NCBI GenBank assembly: GCA_946811185.2
Contig: OX328113.1
Location: 20,249,521 to 20,313,520 of the forward strand
DNA length: 64,000 bases
Origin: Hippopus hippopus
Taxonomy: Eukaryota > Mollusca > Bivalvia > Cardiida > Cardiidae
Reading direction: 5' to 3'
Position 1 is the stretch's first letter. Every line of letters begins with the position of its first letter. Below, piece after piece: positions 43,957 to 55,410 of this stretch. The notes under the pieces were generated by a model, which saw nothing but the letters and a program-made list of their open reading frames with translations, had not been told where the DNA came from and made no database searches. The position numbers and the translations under genes are program-made.

Positions 43957-44265
43957 CCCTTTACCACACAATCACACGTTTTAACAACCCTGAAGAAGAC
44001 TTTTGAAACAACTGTGGGAAAAGGAGAAAATGCTGTTTACCAGCATTTTCTCCTTTCCACATAATGTTTTCTGGGCAAAAAGGCAAATTCCTTTATTTAA
44101 GCTGCGTTCAACGTAACCCTTGAAGCGTCTTTTATACATTCGTTTTTACAGTCAATATGGATTAAGTTTAGACTGCACGAAAACGTGTAATCGGATCTTT
44201 GATGTACACTATCCGTTTTACCAAGACATTCCGGACAAAAGAAAAACGTAAATTTATATTGTAAT
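43953..44265 (+). mobile_element. Second A plus B composite, 3' truncated
   Basis: Family A from TTAACCCTTTACCACACAAT (sharing its TTAA with the preceding copy) runs to GCTGCGTTCAACGTAA at 44115, followed by a diverged family B piece (CCCTTGAAGCGTCTTTTATA ... GACTGCACGAAAACGTG). B sits at the same point of A as in 43507-43956, so the nested pair was duplicated in tandem. Confidence 0.75.
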
Positions 44266-44359
44266 CCGTCGCAATGTTGGATGTAGTAATTGTTATCTAT
44301 GATTTTTTTTAGTAGATCTAGCGTATTTCATCTGGTGATTGTATAAAACTTTCAAGTCG

Positions 44360-44446
44360 ACCTCAATGTCTCTTTTTCCCAATATGTTTTCAAAAGTCTT
44401 TTTCGTTAAGGTCATTTAAACTTGGGATTGTGTGGTAAAGGGTAAT
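44360..44446 (-). mobile_element. Family A right-end fragment
   Basis: TCTTTTTCCCAATATGTTTTC to GTGTGGTAAAGGGTAA. Confidence 0.6.
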
Positions 44447-44985
44447 GTGAGGCACCGTACTTCAACGAGGAAAATATGGAAGGGGGGGAAGGGTTGAATC
44501 AAGGGATGTTACTCTAACAATTCAGGTCTTTCCAAATAATTGCAGTTGTCTCCCATGGATAATTTAAAAAAGTCTTGTGAGTGATAGTTTGTTTATCTAC
44601 TTCTTCCTATGGAAAGAGCAATCCTTTGACACGTTTCAGGTACGACTTGTTTGTAAGAGTGTTTTTGTGCCAGGGTTCGATACTCGTACACGCCTGTAAC
44701 GGAGAGAGTGTTTCCAGGAAAACCGTTTGCTTCACCGATAAGCTTGCGCAGATAAATATAAATTGGTTACCTCCCCTGGTACAGCAAAGCGTGTGTAATA
44801 TTTGTACATGTACAACAAGGGCCAATAAAAAATATTCGGAACTGTGACAGAAAAAAAAAACTGAAAAGGTAATAGAAATAGACATTCTGGCTTCGACAAC
44901 AGTCCAGACATGGCACAGAGAGTGTCCTTCGGTAAGTCCCTTTGCCTCCCTCTGGTAACTTCTAGATTCCATAGATAACTTACAT

Positions 44986-45246
44986 ATGAGTCATGCTCTA
45001 TGAAAAGGGGGTTAAATGCATCTGCAAAAGTATCGACTCGGGTCAGCCTGCGCAGTCCGCGCAGGCTGACCCGAGTCGATACTTTTTGCTGTTGGTCAAT
45101 TTTCTGCATGTCAAGGGAGCAGTGTACCCAGGATTCAGCCGGTTATTAGACAAACTGGATTGGTGGATCCATAATTATATCATGACTTGATTCGTATAAT
45201 GCACCACAGAGATGCATTTAACCCCCTTTTGCCAGAGCATGACTAG
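44986..45246. mobile_element. Family C MITE, complete
   Basis: ATGAGTCATGCTCTATGAAA to TTTTGCCAGAGCATGACT; the palindrome GGGTCAGCCTGCGCAGTCCG / GCGCAGGCTGACCC is close to perfect, ringed by GTATCGACTC / GAGTCGATAC. Confidence 0.85.
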
Positions 45247-45249
45247 TAT

Positions 45250-46015
45250 TCAAAAGCGTCGTTTAGATAAGAATAAAGACTGAATACGGGGGATGGTCCT
45301 AAAGCATTGAATTTAGAAATAATAACCGCAAGTTATGACTAGGAACGAAAAAAAAGTAGACGAAAAAAAATAAAACCTCACAGACAAGGACCTTGCTATG
45401 ACGTCATTACCTCACGAGATATTTTATTGTTTTTAAGTGCATTTTACTTATTAGATACCTTGGTTTGCCATACTTCACGCATTTGAATGCTCGTGAAACA
45501 AACAGTTAATTTTCTGTTTTTTGTTTTGTTTTGTTTTCTGTTGTTTTGTTTTTTAAGTTAAATTGGGAAAAAAATGTTGCAAAATTTTTATTTGATAGAT
45601 CTATTATGAAGTTTAAAAAAAAATACACGCACATAAAATTAATCTTGCCATAACTCTGCGTTTGGCTTTCTGTAAGGCCCGCAAGCTGCCAAATGTAAAA
45701 TATTTGGGGGTCAAAGATCGATTTAATCTAAACCATTTAAAAGAATGAATATTATTATTAATCTGATAATGCACACGTAACACTTGAATCTGTCAAAGTC
45801 ACAGCTGCTGACAGAAAATTGTATTGTAAAACTAGGACAAACGTTGTAAATGAGGTAGCCTCTCTCGCATCAGTGTTTTACTACACTTTACACGCAAATA
45901 ACCGATGGGGTCTTTTCCAAGAAGAGCTAGGCCTCTTAACCCGGACTACCATATTTTGATACTTTTTTTTTTACATAGATTCTTTCTCTTTAATTGCCTT
46001 TACTAATATGCCCAG
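45250..46015. other. Spacer without recognisable features
   Basis: AT-rich with TTTTG-rich microsatellite-like text at 45515-45555. No gene was seen. Confidence 0.4.
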
Positions 46016-46425
46016 GATCTGTATTCATTAATCATTCTTAAGAATATTCTTCGTCTAATTCTCAAGAATTTTCTAGATTTGAAAGAAATACATCTTCTGA
46101 TTGGCTAAATGAAACGGTTTAGCCAATCAGAATTTGTGTTACTTTTGAATCTAGAAAATTCTCCAGCATATGACAAAGAATATTCTTAACCCATAGGCTG
46201 CTAAGTGCGACTTACTGACCTTTTGCGGACAGCGTAGATCAAGATCAAACTACACAGAACGTGCAGTCTGATCTTGGATCTACACTGTCCGATAAGGAGA
46301 TATTATTGACCCAAAAATATCTTTAAAATACCAAGACTTGGGTTGTTACTATCGGCTTGAAAGTTTCAGATTAGTTATTTAGCACGATTAGGGTTAAGAA
46401 GGGTCGGTGAATATGGACCCAGAGC
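46016..46425. mobile_element. Family F foldback interrupted by a complete family B copy
   Basis: F: outer ATCTGTATTCATTAATCATT, hairpin TTCTGATTGGCTAAA/TTTAGCCAATCAGAA with TCTAGATTTGAAAG/CTTTTGAATCTAGA arms, and outer right GAAGGGTCGGTGAATATGGA. B lies at 46190-46393 between TTAA (46186-46189) and TTAA (46394-46397) in F's right arm; intact F at 50478-50697 shows the uninterrupted arrangement. Confidence 0.85.
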
Positions 46426-46504
46426 AGGGAGTGACTTACATCCTACAAATTCATCACCTCTGTTTCAACAGCTAACGAGTCAATTAACTGACACAGGAGG
46501 CTGA

Positions 46505-46765
46505 CTTCAGGTGCTTTGTGGGATGGTCCTGTATGGCTCAGTGGTAAAGTTGCAGGATTCACAATCTCGATGCCTTGTGTTCGATTCTAATACGAGGTTA
46601 TTTGATTATCATTGGAGTGGCCTTTGGACATACTCATCAGAGCCCTTACATAGCACTGTGAAACACTGGATACATGTGAATATGTGAATTGTACGTTCGT
46701 TGTTATTGAAGTAATGTTGACAGCGGCGTAAAACATTATGCAATCAATCAGATACTTATGTAGGT
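46505..46765 (+). mobile_element. tRNA-headed SINE
   Basis: A box TATGGCTCAGTGGTAAAGT and B box TGTTCGATTCTAAT are spaced as in a tRNA, followed by a body with CAGAGCCCTTACATAGCACT and a tail GGCGTAAAACATTATGCAAT. Pol III-transcribed and LINE-dependent by family analogy. Related tails of the form GGCGTTAAACCCCAA are seen in repeat H copy 1. Confidence 0.65.
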
Positions 46766-46967
46766 CTGCGTAGGCCAAGATGAAGTTGCTTAGACTTTTG
46801 CAGTCTGATCTGGATAATAATTATATTGACAACGAACAATGTTCCATAAATATCTTGGACGATTATATCCCAAAACGGCTTTAGAAATGAGCTAATTTAG
46901 CTCGGTATCTAACTATATGTTTCTGTCATCTAAAAACTAGATGGTCGAATTTTACATTGATTGATTG

Positions 46968-46985
46968 AATAATTGATCCATTTGG

Positions 46986-47027
<42 letters not shown>

Positions 47028-47058
47028 GAATGAATGAATGAATGAATGAATGAATGAA
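46968..47058. repeat. Compound microsatellite (GATT)n(GAAT)n
   Basis: About nine GATT units change by one base to about nine GAAT units. Confidence 0.95.
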
Positions 47059-47497
47059 CTACTCCGTTTTCACCAAGAAAGAATTCAATGTCATCTGTTG
47101 GTTGTTATGTCTTGAGAAATCAGGTCATACATTGCAGATCAATCCAGTTCAGTCTCGATCGGTATAAAACTCTGGTTACATCACGCATGCGCGTCTGCGG
47201 ACCTTTTTCTCCGCCGGAAATCGGCCGCATTACCGTAATCCTCTCACGCCGCGTAAATAGATCTGTTTACAGCGGCTGTGTTTGTAATGAATATTCCTAC
47301 CAAGACAGATGAATTAATTTGGGTTACACAGTGGTCTAACAAACTGTCCTCGCATAACAGACATAATGAATTCGTTATACTGTTTAAGAGTTTGTTTTTT
47401 TTCCTTTTAAACATGTTGTTTATTTCATCATGCTCTGTTTTATGTGTAACACGTTATCACATAATCCCATGTACCAGATGACCTTTTCTGACGTACG

Positions 47498-47726
47498 TTT
47501 AGCCCTTTACCACACAATGCCGGCTTTTAACGACCCCGAGAAAGAAGACTTTTGAAAACACCGTGGGAAGAGCATAAAACTCTTGTGACCATATTTTTTC
47601 CCCCTCACCTTTTGTTTTCTACCCTATGAAAGATTAATTCTATGTTTTGAATCACATTTTATTTATCGTCTGCAAATGCTGTCAATTTGGACAAGACTAA
47701 AATTTTGTCGTCTGGCAAAGGGTTAA
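47498..47726 (+). mobile_element. Family A MITE
   Basis: TTTAGCCCTTTACCACACAA to GTCTGGCAAAGGGTTAA, with the palindrome lost by substitution. Confidence 0.8.
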
Positions 47727-47784
47727 TCCGTCTTCTGGGCAACCATTTTAATCTAGTCTTATTTCAAAGTTTCTGTGAGGTTTC

Positions 47785-47905
47785 TACATTTCAAAGTAAC
47801 GCAATTTCTGATTGGCTAAATCAAATGGTTTGGCCAATCAGCAATTGTGTTACTCTCTCAATTTAGAATTAGTGATGTAGTGGTATGTGAATACGGGCCC
47901 CAAAC
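47785..47905. mobile_element. Family F foldback, short copy
   Basis: TTCTGATTGGCTAAATCAAA and TTTGGCCAATCAGCAATTG with an outer GTGAATACGGGCCCCAAAC end. Confidence 0.65.
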
Positions 47906-47974
47906 CGATTTGAATATAAACTGTTGACACAAGGATGCCGTAGAGGACTTTGTAAACGTTCTTATAGAAAATAT

Positions 47975-48234
47975 ATGAGCCATGCGCTGGCAAAAAGGGG
48001 TTTAATGTAGCTCCGTGATCCATTGTAACAAGCAAGCCATCACATAATTATGGATTCATAAAATCCGTTTTGTCAAACAACCGGTTGAATCCCGCAGTAG
48101 ACTGGTCCTTGGATTAGCAGTGAATTGAACAAAAGCAAAAACTTTTTACCCACTTTAGCCTGCGTGGACTGCGCGATGGGTCGATATTTTTTTACAGACG
48201 CATCAGATCCCCTTCTCACAAAGCATGGCTCAAA
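47975..48234. mobile_element. Family C MITE
   Basis: TGAGCCATGCGCTGGCAAAA to CACAAAGCATGGCTCA. Most of one palindrome arm is deleted (GCGCGATGGGTCGAT). Confidence 0.8.
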
Positions 48235-48375
48235 TAAGGGATTAAGTGTTAAAAAACATAAAGCATCATGAGAAAAGGTGAATTTGTGCATTACAATTCA
48301 TCTTCTCTTTTGCCGTACTGTTTTCACAAGTGTTGTGTTTCAAGAGGCAAAAAATTAGCTGTTTGTGGTAAAATT

Positions 48376-48586
48376 TTAACCCTTCTCCTGCTAAATAAGT
48401 GAAATGAAACTTTTTAACCGATAGTAAAAACCCGAATCTTGCCATTTCAAATGTATTTTTAAGGAAAAACATGTCCTTATCGGACAGTGTAGATCAAAGA
48501 TCAGACTGCACGTTCTGTGCAGACTGATCTTGATCTACACTGTCCGCAAAAGGTCAATGAGTCGCGCTAAGTAGCCTAGGGGTTAA
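48376..48586 (-). mobile_element. Family B MITE, complete
   Basis: TTAACCCTTCTCCTGCTAAA to GTAGCCTAGGGGTTAA; the palindrome arms GTGTAGATCAAAGATCAGAC and TGATCTTGATCTACAC are nearly intact. A degraded fragment follows at 48860-48905. Confidence 0.9.
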
Positions 48587-48909
48587 TAAAAAATCACATT
48601 ACAGCCTAATTTAAAGCCATTTTGATGATTTGAATCGCGAATGCAATTTTACAAAAGTGCTTTGCGTTGGACAAGTTCCATAATTTGCTATCAATCATTT
48701 AGAATCGTAATTGAAACCCTAAGTGTGCTTATTGAATGCCATTATTGTATTTCTTATAGCTTATAAACGACTTAAGAGTCCACAATTCTTGCACTGTTTT
48801 GTTTATGATGTGTCACAAGAGTACCTAAAAATTGTAGATTAAGTATCAGAAGGCATGTTTTTTTCCAGTCTGTTCTTGATCTACACTGTTCGAATATACC
48901 GTTTTAAAT

Positions 48910-49435
48910 TGTTCTTTTTAATGATTCGGTTTAATTGATAAGTAAATCTGTGTGGTCGTTTACGGTAAATTTCATCTTATTTATTCTTTCTAAACGACCT
49001 GAGAGTCAGTTCAAACGAGATATCTGCAATAATGTATACAAAACTTGAAACTGCTGTTTATCACATAACCCTCTTGTTTTTAGTGTTACGTAACACCTAC
49101 GAATAGTCTTATCTTGCACACTGTTGAGTAAAGATTTTTTAATGTCATAGTATTATCTTTACCCAAAATTTGCAGCTGCTTTGTACAAAATTTGTAACTT
49201 TCGTATGCAAAATTTGCTATTTTTGTAAATCGAAATTTGTGAAACTTATTGCAGAATGCCATACAAACTTCCTGCCTTTTCACTACGGTTTAACACACTT
49301 TACAGTTAGTATTATTATTTTTTTCTCCAAACGAAACTTTACAGATACACTTTATTCATATAATATCATCCGCAGTTGATTCTTTATACTTTTTGTTAAT
49401 GTTAACGTAGCACTGTTGTTCAATAAAGTTTACAT
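48910..49435. other. Spacer without recognisable gene
   Basis: Short TTTGTA-rich text; TTTGTACAAAATTTG and AAATTTGCTA runs near 49165-49215. Nothing was assigned. Confidence 0.4.
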
Positions 49436-49444
49436 GCCTTGAGC

Positions 49445-49478
49445 AGAGAGAGAGAGAGAGAACGAGAGCGAGCGAGAA

Positions 49479-49509
<31 letters not shown>

Positions 49510-49540
49510 AAGAACGAGAGAGAGAGAGAGAGAGAGAGGA
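49445..49540. repeat. (GA)n microsatellite
   Basis: Imperfect GA repeat with interspersed AACGA and GCGA. It gives a spurious Arg/Glu reading frame. Confidence 0.95.
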
Positions 49541-50106
49541 CTTGGAATTTATGTGACTTTTGTGTACACGTCGAATAAAATGTTGTTCTGTTCTCTTCTG
49601 TTCTATATAAAAGCTGGAATTAACATGTTCATTGACCTGTTTAGAAAATGTTAAACTGTTGTTTCCAAACTGTGAAGTTGGTGATATCTGTTTATAGCAT
49701 TCAACAGGTCGAGAAATTCATTTGTGATTTGTCATTGTAAAGCTGAGAAAATGTTTGGAACATGCACACGACTTATTAATAACTTCATACATCAATACTT
49801 GTAAAAGCACTTTTATATTAATCATAATAATTAAAAAAAATATGGGTTATAAAGATAAAAGAAAATTTCATAAAAATGACATTTTTAATTTTCAAAATGA
49901 GGTAACACGTGAAAATTTTCTATTTACAATCTGTATAATTATCATACATCATCAGTAATTATCATTTATGTGGCACACAAAATAAAAAATAAAGGATAAC
50001 TAATCTTTGAACCAAATGGGCATGGCAAAACCTTACGGAAGGGATTTGTTATCATCGTAATTCTAAAGCAAAATAAATTAGACATTGTAAATATCAGAAT
50101 ACAAAA

Positions 50107-50475
50107 GCGTCCGTGTTCACCAACCATTTTTAAGAACATTCACAGTCTTACTCTCCAGAATTTTCTAATTTGAGAGTAACACATCAGAAGTTGGATTACT
50201 TTCAAATTAAACCCCTAGGCTGCTAAGCGCGACTCACTGACCTTTTGCAGACAGTGTAAACCAAGATCAGACTGCACAGAACGTGCAGTCTGATCTTGGA
50301 TCTACACTGTCCGATACGGAGATATTGTTCTCCAAAATATAACTTTGAAATAGCAATACTTGGATTTTTACTATCGAATTGAAAATTTCATTTTAGTTAT
50401 TCAGAAGGTTAAAGGTTAAGATAAACGTGGAGAAAAGGACTAAGAATGTCCTTGAGAAAGGTGAGTGAATACGGA
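50107..50475. mobile_element. Family F copy interrupted by family B
   Basis: F left part 50107-50210 (CGTGTTCACCAACCATTTTT ... TGGATTACTTTCAAATTAA). B runs from 50211 to 50415 (CCCCTAGGCTGCTAAGCGCG to AGAAGGTTAAAGG), and F resumes after TTAA (50416-50419) with GGACTAAGAATGTCCTTGAG and GTGAGTGAATACGGATCC. The B palindrome here is almost perfect. Confidence 0.8.
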
Positions 50476-50477
50476 TC

Positions 50478-50697
50478 CTGGGTCCGTGTTCGCCTACCAT
50501 TCTTAAGAATACTCTTAAGTAGTCTTATTAGCTATTTTCTATAGTCTTACTATCCAAGATTTTCTAGACTTGAAAGTAACACAACTTCTGATTGGCTAAA
50601 CCAAATGGTTTAGCCAATCAGAAGTTGTGTTACTTTCAAGTCTAGAAAATTCTAGAGGACAAGACCAAGAATGGTTGGTGCATACGAACACTAATCT
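50478..50697. mobile_element. Family F foldback, complete copy
   Basis: Arms GTCCGTGTTCGCCTACCATT and GAATGGTTGGTGCATACGAA with the inner TTCTGATTGGCTAAACCAAA / TTTAGCCAATCAGAAGTTG hairpin flanked by TCTAGACTTGAAAGTAACAC and its complement. Confidence 0.85.
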
Positions 50698-50763
50698 TAT
50701 GCTATTGACATGTGCACACAAAGTAAAAATACAAAGTAATCATTTATTTAAGAAAAGGGGGGA

Positions 50764-51030
50764 AAATGTATTTGAGTTATGCTTTGTAGAATCGGGACTC
50801 AGTGCATCTGTAAAAAGTATCGACCAAGGCGTAGGCTGACCTGGACCGATACTTTTTGCTTTTGGTGAATTTTTTGTATATCCAAGGACCGGACCATTCT
50901 GCCAGAGAATTCAGTTGGTAGCTGGACAAAATGGATTTTATGGATCCATTATTACATGTATGTGATAACTTGCATGGTGTAATACACTACAGAGATACAT
51001 TAAACCCTCTTTTGCAAGAGTATGCTTCAT
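50764..51030. mobile_element. Family C MITE
   Basis: TTGAGTTATGCTTTGTAGAA to CTTTTGCAAGAGTATGCTTC. The palindrome is shortened to GTATCGACC...GGACCGATACTTTTTGC. Confidence 0.75.
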
Positions 51031-51087
51031 TTTTACTCAGACATTTCAAAATACAGCAATGCCCATCTTTAATTATCAACTCTCCTT

Positions 51088-51288
51088 CTCAACCTTTTAC
51101 CAAACGATCCAGTGTTTTCACGTCCCTGAGGAAAATGGCTTTCAAAAACATGCTAGGACATTTTTAAATATTGGTTACTGGCATTTTCTCCTTTTCCCTA
51201 AATGTCTTCAACCCACCCCCCCCCCCCCCACACACACACACACGCGGGGCCATTAAAACCCTTGACTTTTGGGGAAAAGTTTAAATAA
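51088..51288 (+). mobile_element. Family A remnant with poly-C/(CA)n insertion
   Basis: ACCTTTTACCAAACGATCCA left end, second palindrome arm GCATTTTCTCCTTTTCCC, then CCCACCC and CACACA runs from 51210, and a stray GGGGAAAAGTTTAAA end. Confidence 0.55.
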
Positions 51289-52318
51289 AAGTCATGTCAA
51301 CAAGAAACTGATCCGTCTTAGCCAGTCGGATGGACTGTTTGAAGTTAGAAAAAGAACATTAAAATGGTTGGTGAATACTATCCCAATAATGAAATGCATG
51401 TGTTGATGTCCTGTTGTAAATTCTCTTTCAAATCTCCAAAAACAGAGCACTTTTAACATAAAGAATAGAAAATTTTTGAAAATAAAAATGGTCGAAAAGC
51501 AACCAGGAGAAAAACTGACCGAAATATCCATATTTAGTAAGGTCTGCATTTAATATTATGCCTCCAAAAAGCAGTCTACATAAAAAAAAAACCTCCCCCG
51601 AACACACACACCTCTATCAGTGTTACTAAAACGCTTAGAAAACCATTTTATACGGTCATTGAAAATAAACAAGCAATAATAACATGAAACAAGTAAACAA
51701 ATTGAAAACCTGGCAACGAAAACATCTTGTATCTGTCTGTTGGAGTCAAGCCACACAGACGTTTGGTTGTTTGTCTGTTTTATCATTTAATCTGTATCAA
51801 GTAGACGCATTTTTTCCCGTCCGGCAACTGTACTAGTTTTCTTTCCAATGTGTTGGCGGTTGTTCGTGCCAGAAGGAAGAAGGAACACAATGCCAATGCA
51901 AGGCAGTTTTGACCTGACGGAGTTCTATGTCAACTTGCACTATTCCGACATCCAAATTTTTTCCAAAATTACCGGCGGAGCTCTTCCATGTCCTTTTTTT
52001 TTAACATACTAAGCCTATCAATTTTTTGGTCAGTGGTATTTTAAAGCACACGGGTGCACACGGGTAGTGCCCCTTATCCGCCAAATACTTTCATTTGTCT
52101 TTTCTTGTCATCAGTGTCAACCAATCAGCCAGCTAGTCGCCCGTTCATATACTATCTCAGTTTTAATTCATTACCTACCAAATCATACCATACAGCTGAA
52201 AACACTGTTGCATAATGATAAAAAGCGATTTCTGCTATTGGTAACATTGTTTTCAAAAATTGCTGTGATTTTCATGACCGAAAAATTCGAATGCTGGAAA
52301 CATGGAATCAACTGATAG
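51289..52318. other. Spacer without recognisable features
   Basis: No exon or dispersed family was recognised. The longest ORFs lack motifs. Confidence 0.4.
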
Positions 52319-52530
52319 TTAACCCTTGTCCTGCTATATTAGATAAATGAAACTTTCAAGCCTATAGTAAAAACTGGAATAATGCTATTTCAAACTAATC
52401 TTTTGGTGAAAAATATTTCTATATCGGACAGCGTAGATTCAAGATCAGACTGCACGTTCTGTGCAGTCTGATCTTGATCTACACTCTCCGCAAAAGGTCA
52501 CTAAGTCGCGCTTAGCAGCCTTAGGGTGAA
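52319..52530 (-). mobile_element. Family B MITE, complete
   Basis: TTAACCCTTGTCCTGCTATA to TTAGCAGCCTTAGGGTGAA; arms CGTAGATTCAAGATCAGACT and AGTCTGATCTTGATCTACAC. Confidence 0.9.
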
Positions 52531-53036
52531 GTTCAATATACGTATTAAGAGAAATACATGCATATGTAAAAAAAAATAAGTGATACTAGTGATGAAAAAC
52601 TTCTAAACCTCAAAAAATAATTTTTTTTGTACAGTTTGTACGAAAAATCAAAACACTATTGACACTTAAAACGATGCTTTTGATAGTCATTTTAATCAAC
52701 GATTTACAAAAAAAAATAGTTGAAATTACAAGTTTCAACCAATCACAAAGTGTATAGTTAAACTTAGAACAGGAACGGTGTGAATACAGACCGATCTCTT
52801 ATTGCTAAGTATCTGCTGTGCATTATATCAAGCAATTACCGTTAACTTAATAACTATCTTTTGCCAAGGGCTGCAAAGATTTAAAATGAAATTGAAAAAA
52901 AAATGTTTTAATGAAATGAATATTTTGTAAACTCATCGCGTGCGATCTATCTGTTTATCTACCTACCTATCTATTTTTCGCAGAGTTGCAAGGTAAGGGA
53001 GTGGTTGCAACTAACACTTTTCCATCAATAGACGAA

Positions 53037-53690
53037 ATTTATTTCCATTGAAGTAAACCACTTTTGACTTTTTTGAAAACCATGTGGCAAAAGGAGAAAC
53101 TGCTCGATACGAGCAATTTTTTTTGTCGATGTTTTCACTTGTCTTGCGCAATTCATTTCACTCCATATTAATAATCCCTCTTTCATACTGATGTTTTCTT
53201 TGTAATCTTTTGTAAAATTGCCGCGGTTTGAAGAAAAGAGTTTAACCTTGCTTAAACCCTAAGTAACAGACATCTCCAGATAATAATAATATTAAAAAAA
53301 AAAAATAGCCTCATACATTGCGAAATCACAGGGCAAATTGTTCTTTATGCCGAAAAAATAAAATCTCACTGTATCGAACAGTGTAGATCCAAAACCAGTC
53401 TGATCTTGATCTACGCTGGCAGGAAAAGCTCATTGAGGATCCCTTAGCAACCCTACCCTAATTTGTAATCGTGTAGCCTAACGCAAATCTTACACGGAAG
53501 ACTGAAGGGTTCAAACCAAGATCAGGCTGCACACGTGACCAGGCTTATCTTGGTCTTCACTCTCCTAAAAAATACACCGTCATATTTAACAGGATTGTTC
53601 AGTTTTAACCACTTCATCAAATAATGTCCTACTTAAACGACTCATAGGAAGGTTTTTGAAAACAACTCTGGGAAAAGCTGAAATGTTAGC
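53037..53690. mobile_element. Remnants of families A and B
   Basis: A pieces at 53060-53145 (GGCAAAAGGAGAAACTGCTC) and 53605-53690 (TTGAAAACAACTCTGGGAAA). B pieces at 53385-53465 (CAGTCTGATCTTGATCTACG) and 53500-53570 (CAAGATCAGGCTGCACACG). All are heavily diverged. Confidence 0.5.
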
Positions 53691-53699
53691 TATTAAACA

Positions 53700-54660
53700 A
53701 AAATCCTATATTTCCATTAGGCTCCCTTACCTATCTACCCTGTGCGATTTTTTGTCATGGAAAAAAAAAAGAAAATATGGCTGGAATTCTGACGACGGAA
53801 TGGATATTGGACAGAAAAATCGGAATATTTCTTGGAATTCCCATAATTGCATGAAACCGTTTGACTGGTACCCCAACTGTTTTTGTTAAATAATATGTAG
53901 GCTACCTGTTTGTTGATAGGGACGCAGTCAAACGGAAACAGTCGAACACATCCTGGGAATTCACCAACGAAGTTCCGTGGTATAAACTTTGGACAGATTT
54001 TTATACAACAATTTGTTTTCATTTTATACGACGTCACAATCATTGTCACTGACGTATGTCCTGTTTCCAACAAGCAATTATCTTAGTAAGAATATTCCCT
54101 TACATTGCTTCACATTTGATATCCACATGCATTTTACGTCATGAAGACAACGGTCACGTGCTTTTACTCGCGTAGATCTTGATTAGCACCATGATCCAAC
54201 CTTTGATAACGCTCCGTACATGAGTAAACTCACAAAATGTAGACAATGTTCCTCCAGCAGTTGTACTGTCATTGGATTTCGCGACGTGTCCTTATCACGT
54301 AACGTATTACTACGCAGATTATTGCTCCACTTTTAGTTCAAAATTATAGGCCATCAAACACCTGTTTCGCAAAACAGGGTCACGTCAAAAGCCATCAGTT
54401 CAGTCGTCTACAAAACTATCAATTGTATGTCATATACCGTATAAATAACGCAAAACATCATACCGTACTTAGTACAATTATCACACACACACTGTCACGT
54501 AATTCTTACTTTGTATTGAGCACGGTTTTCAAACTTGGTAGCAATGTTGAAAATGAACTTTACGGCTTTGTAGGGCTGGGGAGAGTTGTTATTGATAATT
54601 CAAAGATGTCGGCAGCTTTAGATGATCGTCAGTCTCTTTCATGTTCGAGTTGAATGCCGT
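53700..54660. other. Non-repetitive stretch without recognised gene
   Basis: GC is a little higher than the surroundings (CRE-like ACGTCAC at 54030, GACGTATG) and no dispersed family is visible. A 76-residue plus-strand ORF ends at 54653 but resembles nothing known to me. It could hold regulatory sequence or an unrecognised exon. Confidence 0.3.
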
Positions 54661-54667
54661 TGGCTTA

Positions 54668-54925
54668 CAACACGCGGAAAGGAGCATTTGTACATTTGCG
54701 TAAAGTGCCGACTCGAATCAGCCTGCGCAATCCGCGCAGGCTAATCCGAGACGGCACTTTATGACATTACATTTTGTGCTACAGTAGACTTGCGTAAAAC
54801 AGAAAATTACAAAAAAAAAACCGGAAAGTGTCGTTTTGGATTAGCTTGCGCGTACTGCGCAGGCTGATCTGAGACGACACTTTACGCAAATGTCTTAATG
54901 CCCCTTTTCGCGTGTTGCAGGCCGA
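54668..54925. mobile_element. Family D MITE, related in design to family C
   Basis: Ends ACAACACGCGGAAAGGAGCA and TGCCCCTTTTCGCGTGTTGCA. It contains two palindromes instead of one: GAATCAGCCTGCGCAATCCG/CGCAGGCTAATCCGA at 54715-54750 and TTAGCTTGCGCGTACTGCGC/AGGCTGATCTGA at 54840-54875, each near a GTGYCG/CGRCAC pair. One copy is in the window. Confidence 0.7.
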
Positions 54926-54949
54926 TTATAATATTTTAATGGATTTCAA

Positions 54950-55150
54950 CTCTATACCAGATCCCATGTTTTTACGACCCTGAGGTAGGAGGCTTTAGAA
55001 AAGTTCAATCAAACGACAAAGTTTTAGACTTGTTAAAATTGAAAGAAACTGTAGACAACATATCAAGTGTGGTTAAATTGATACTTTTTTTTTTGTCTCC
55101 GAAAGGTTAGACAACATTTTGGAAATTGAGAAAATGCTTGTTACCATTCC
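54950..55150. mobile_element. Family A fragments, plus then minus
   Basis: CCATGTTTTTACGACCCTGA (plus left) then ACGACAAAGTTTTAGACTTG (minus left) and GAGAAAATGCTTGTTACC. Confidence 0.55.
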
Positions 55151-55359
55151 TGTAAGTCAAAGTATTATCTCAAAAACGTATCTGTGTAGTGCAAGAAAAT
55201 CAAGTAATCCCCTTATCAGGACCACTGTAGTATTGGAGAGGAATCATGAGAAATAACTGAAGATTTCCCCACCCATTATTGTTATTTTTGACAAAGTAAC
55301 GTCCGTCAGAATATTTTTAAAGGAAAAAAATAATCATACTGAAACCAAACGCCGGGCGG

Positions 55360-55410
55360 GGTGGGGTTGGAGTTGGTTGTGGGGGGGGGGGGGAGGGGGG
55401 GGGGAGGTCT
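55360..55410. repeat. G-rich tract
   Basis: Runs of 13 and more G separated by A, preceded by GGCGGGGTGGGG. Potential G-quadruplex. Another G run is at 14417. Confidence 0.8.

Noticed and set aside
44607..45109. Overlapping minus ORFs of 121-125 residues
   Set aside because: They run through a family C element and low-complexity sequence in different frames; no conserved motif.
49439..49654. Arg/Glu-rich ORF
   Set aside because: Translation of the (GA)n microsatellite.
54423..54653. 76-residue ORF as an exon of an unknown gene
   Set aside because: No homology recognised and no clear acceptor; left as an unassigned stretch.
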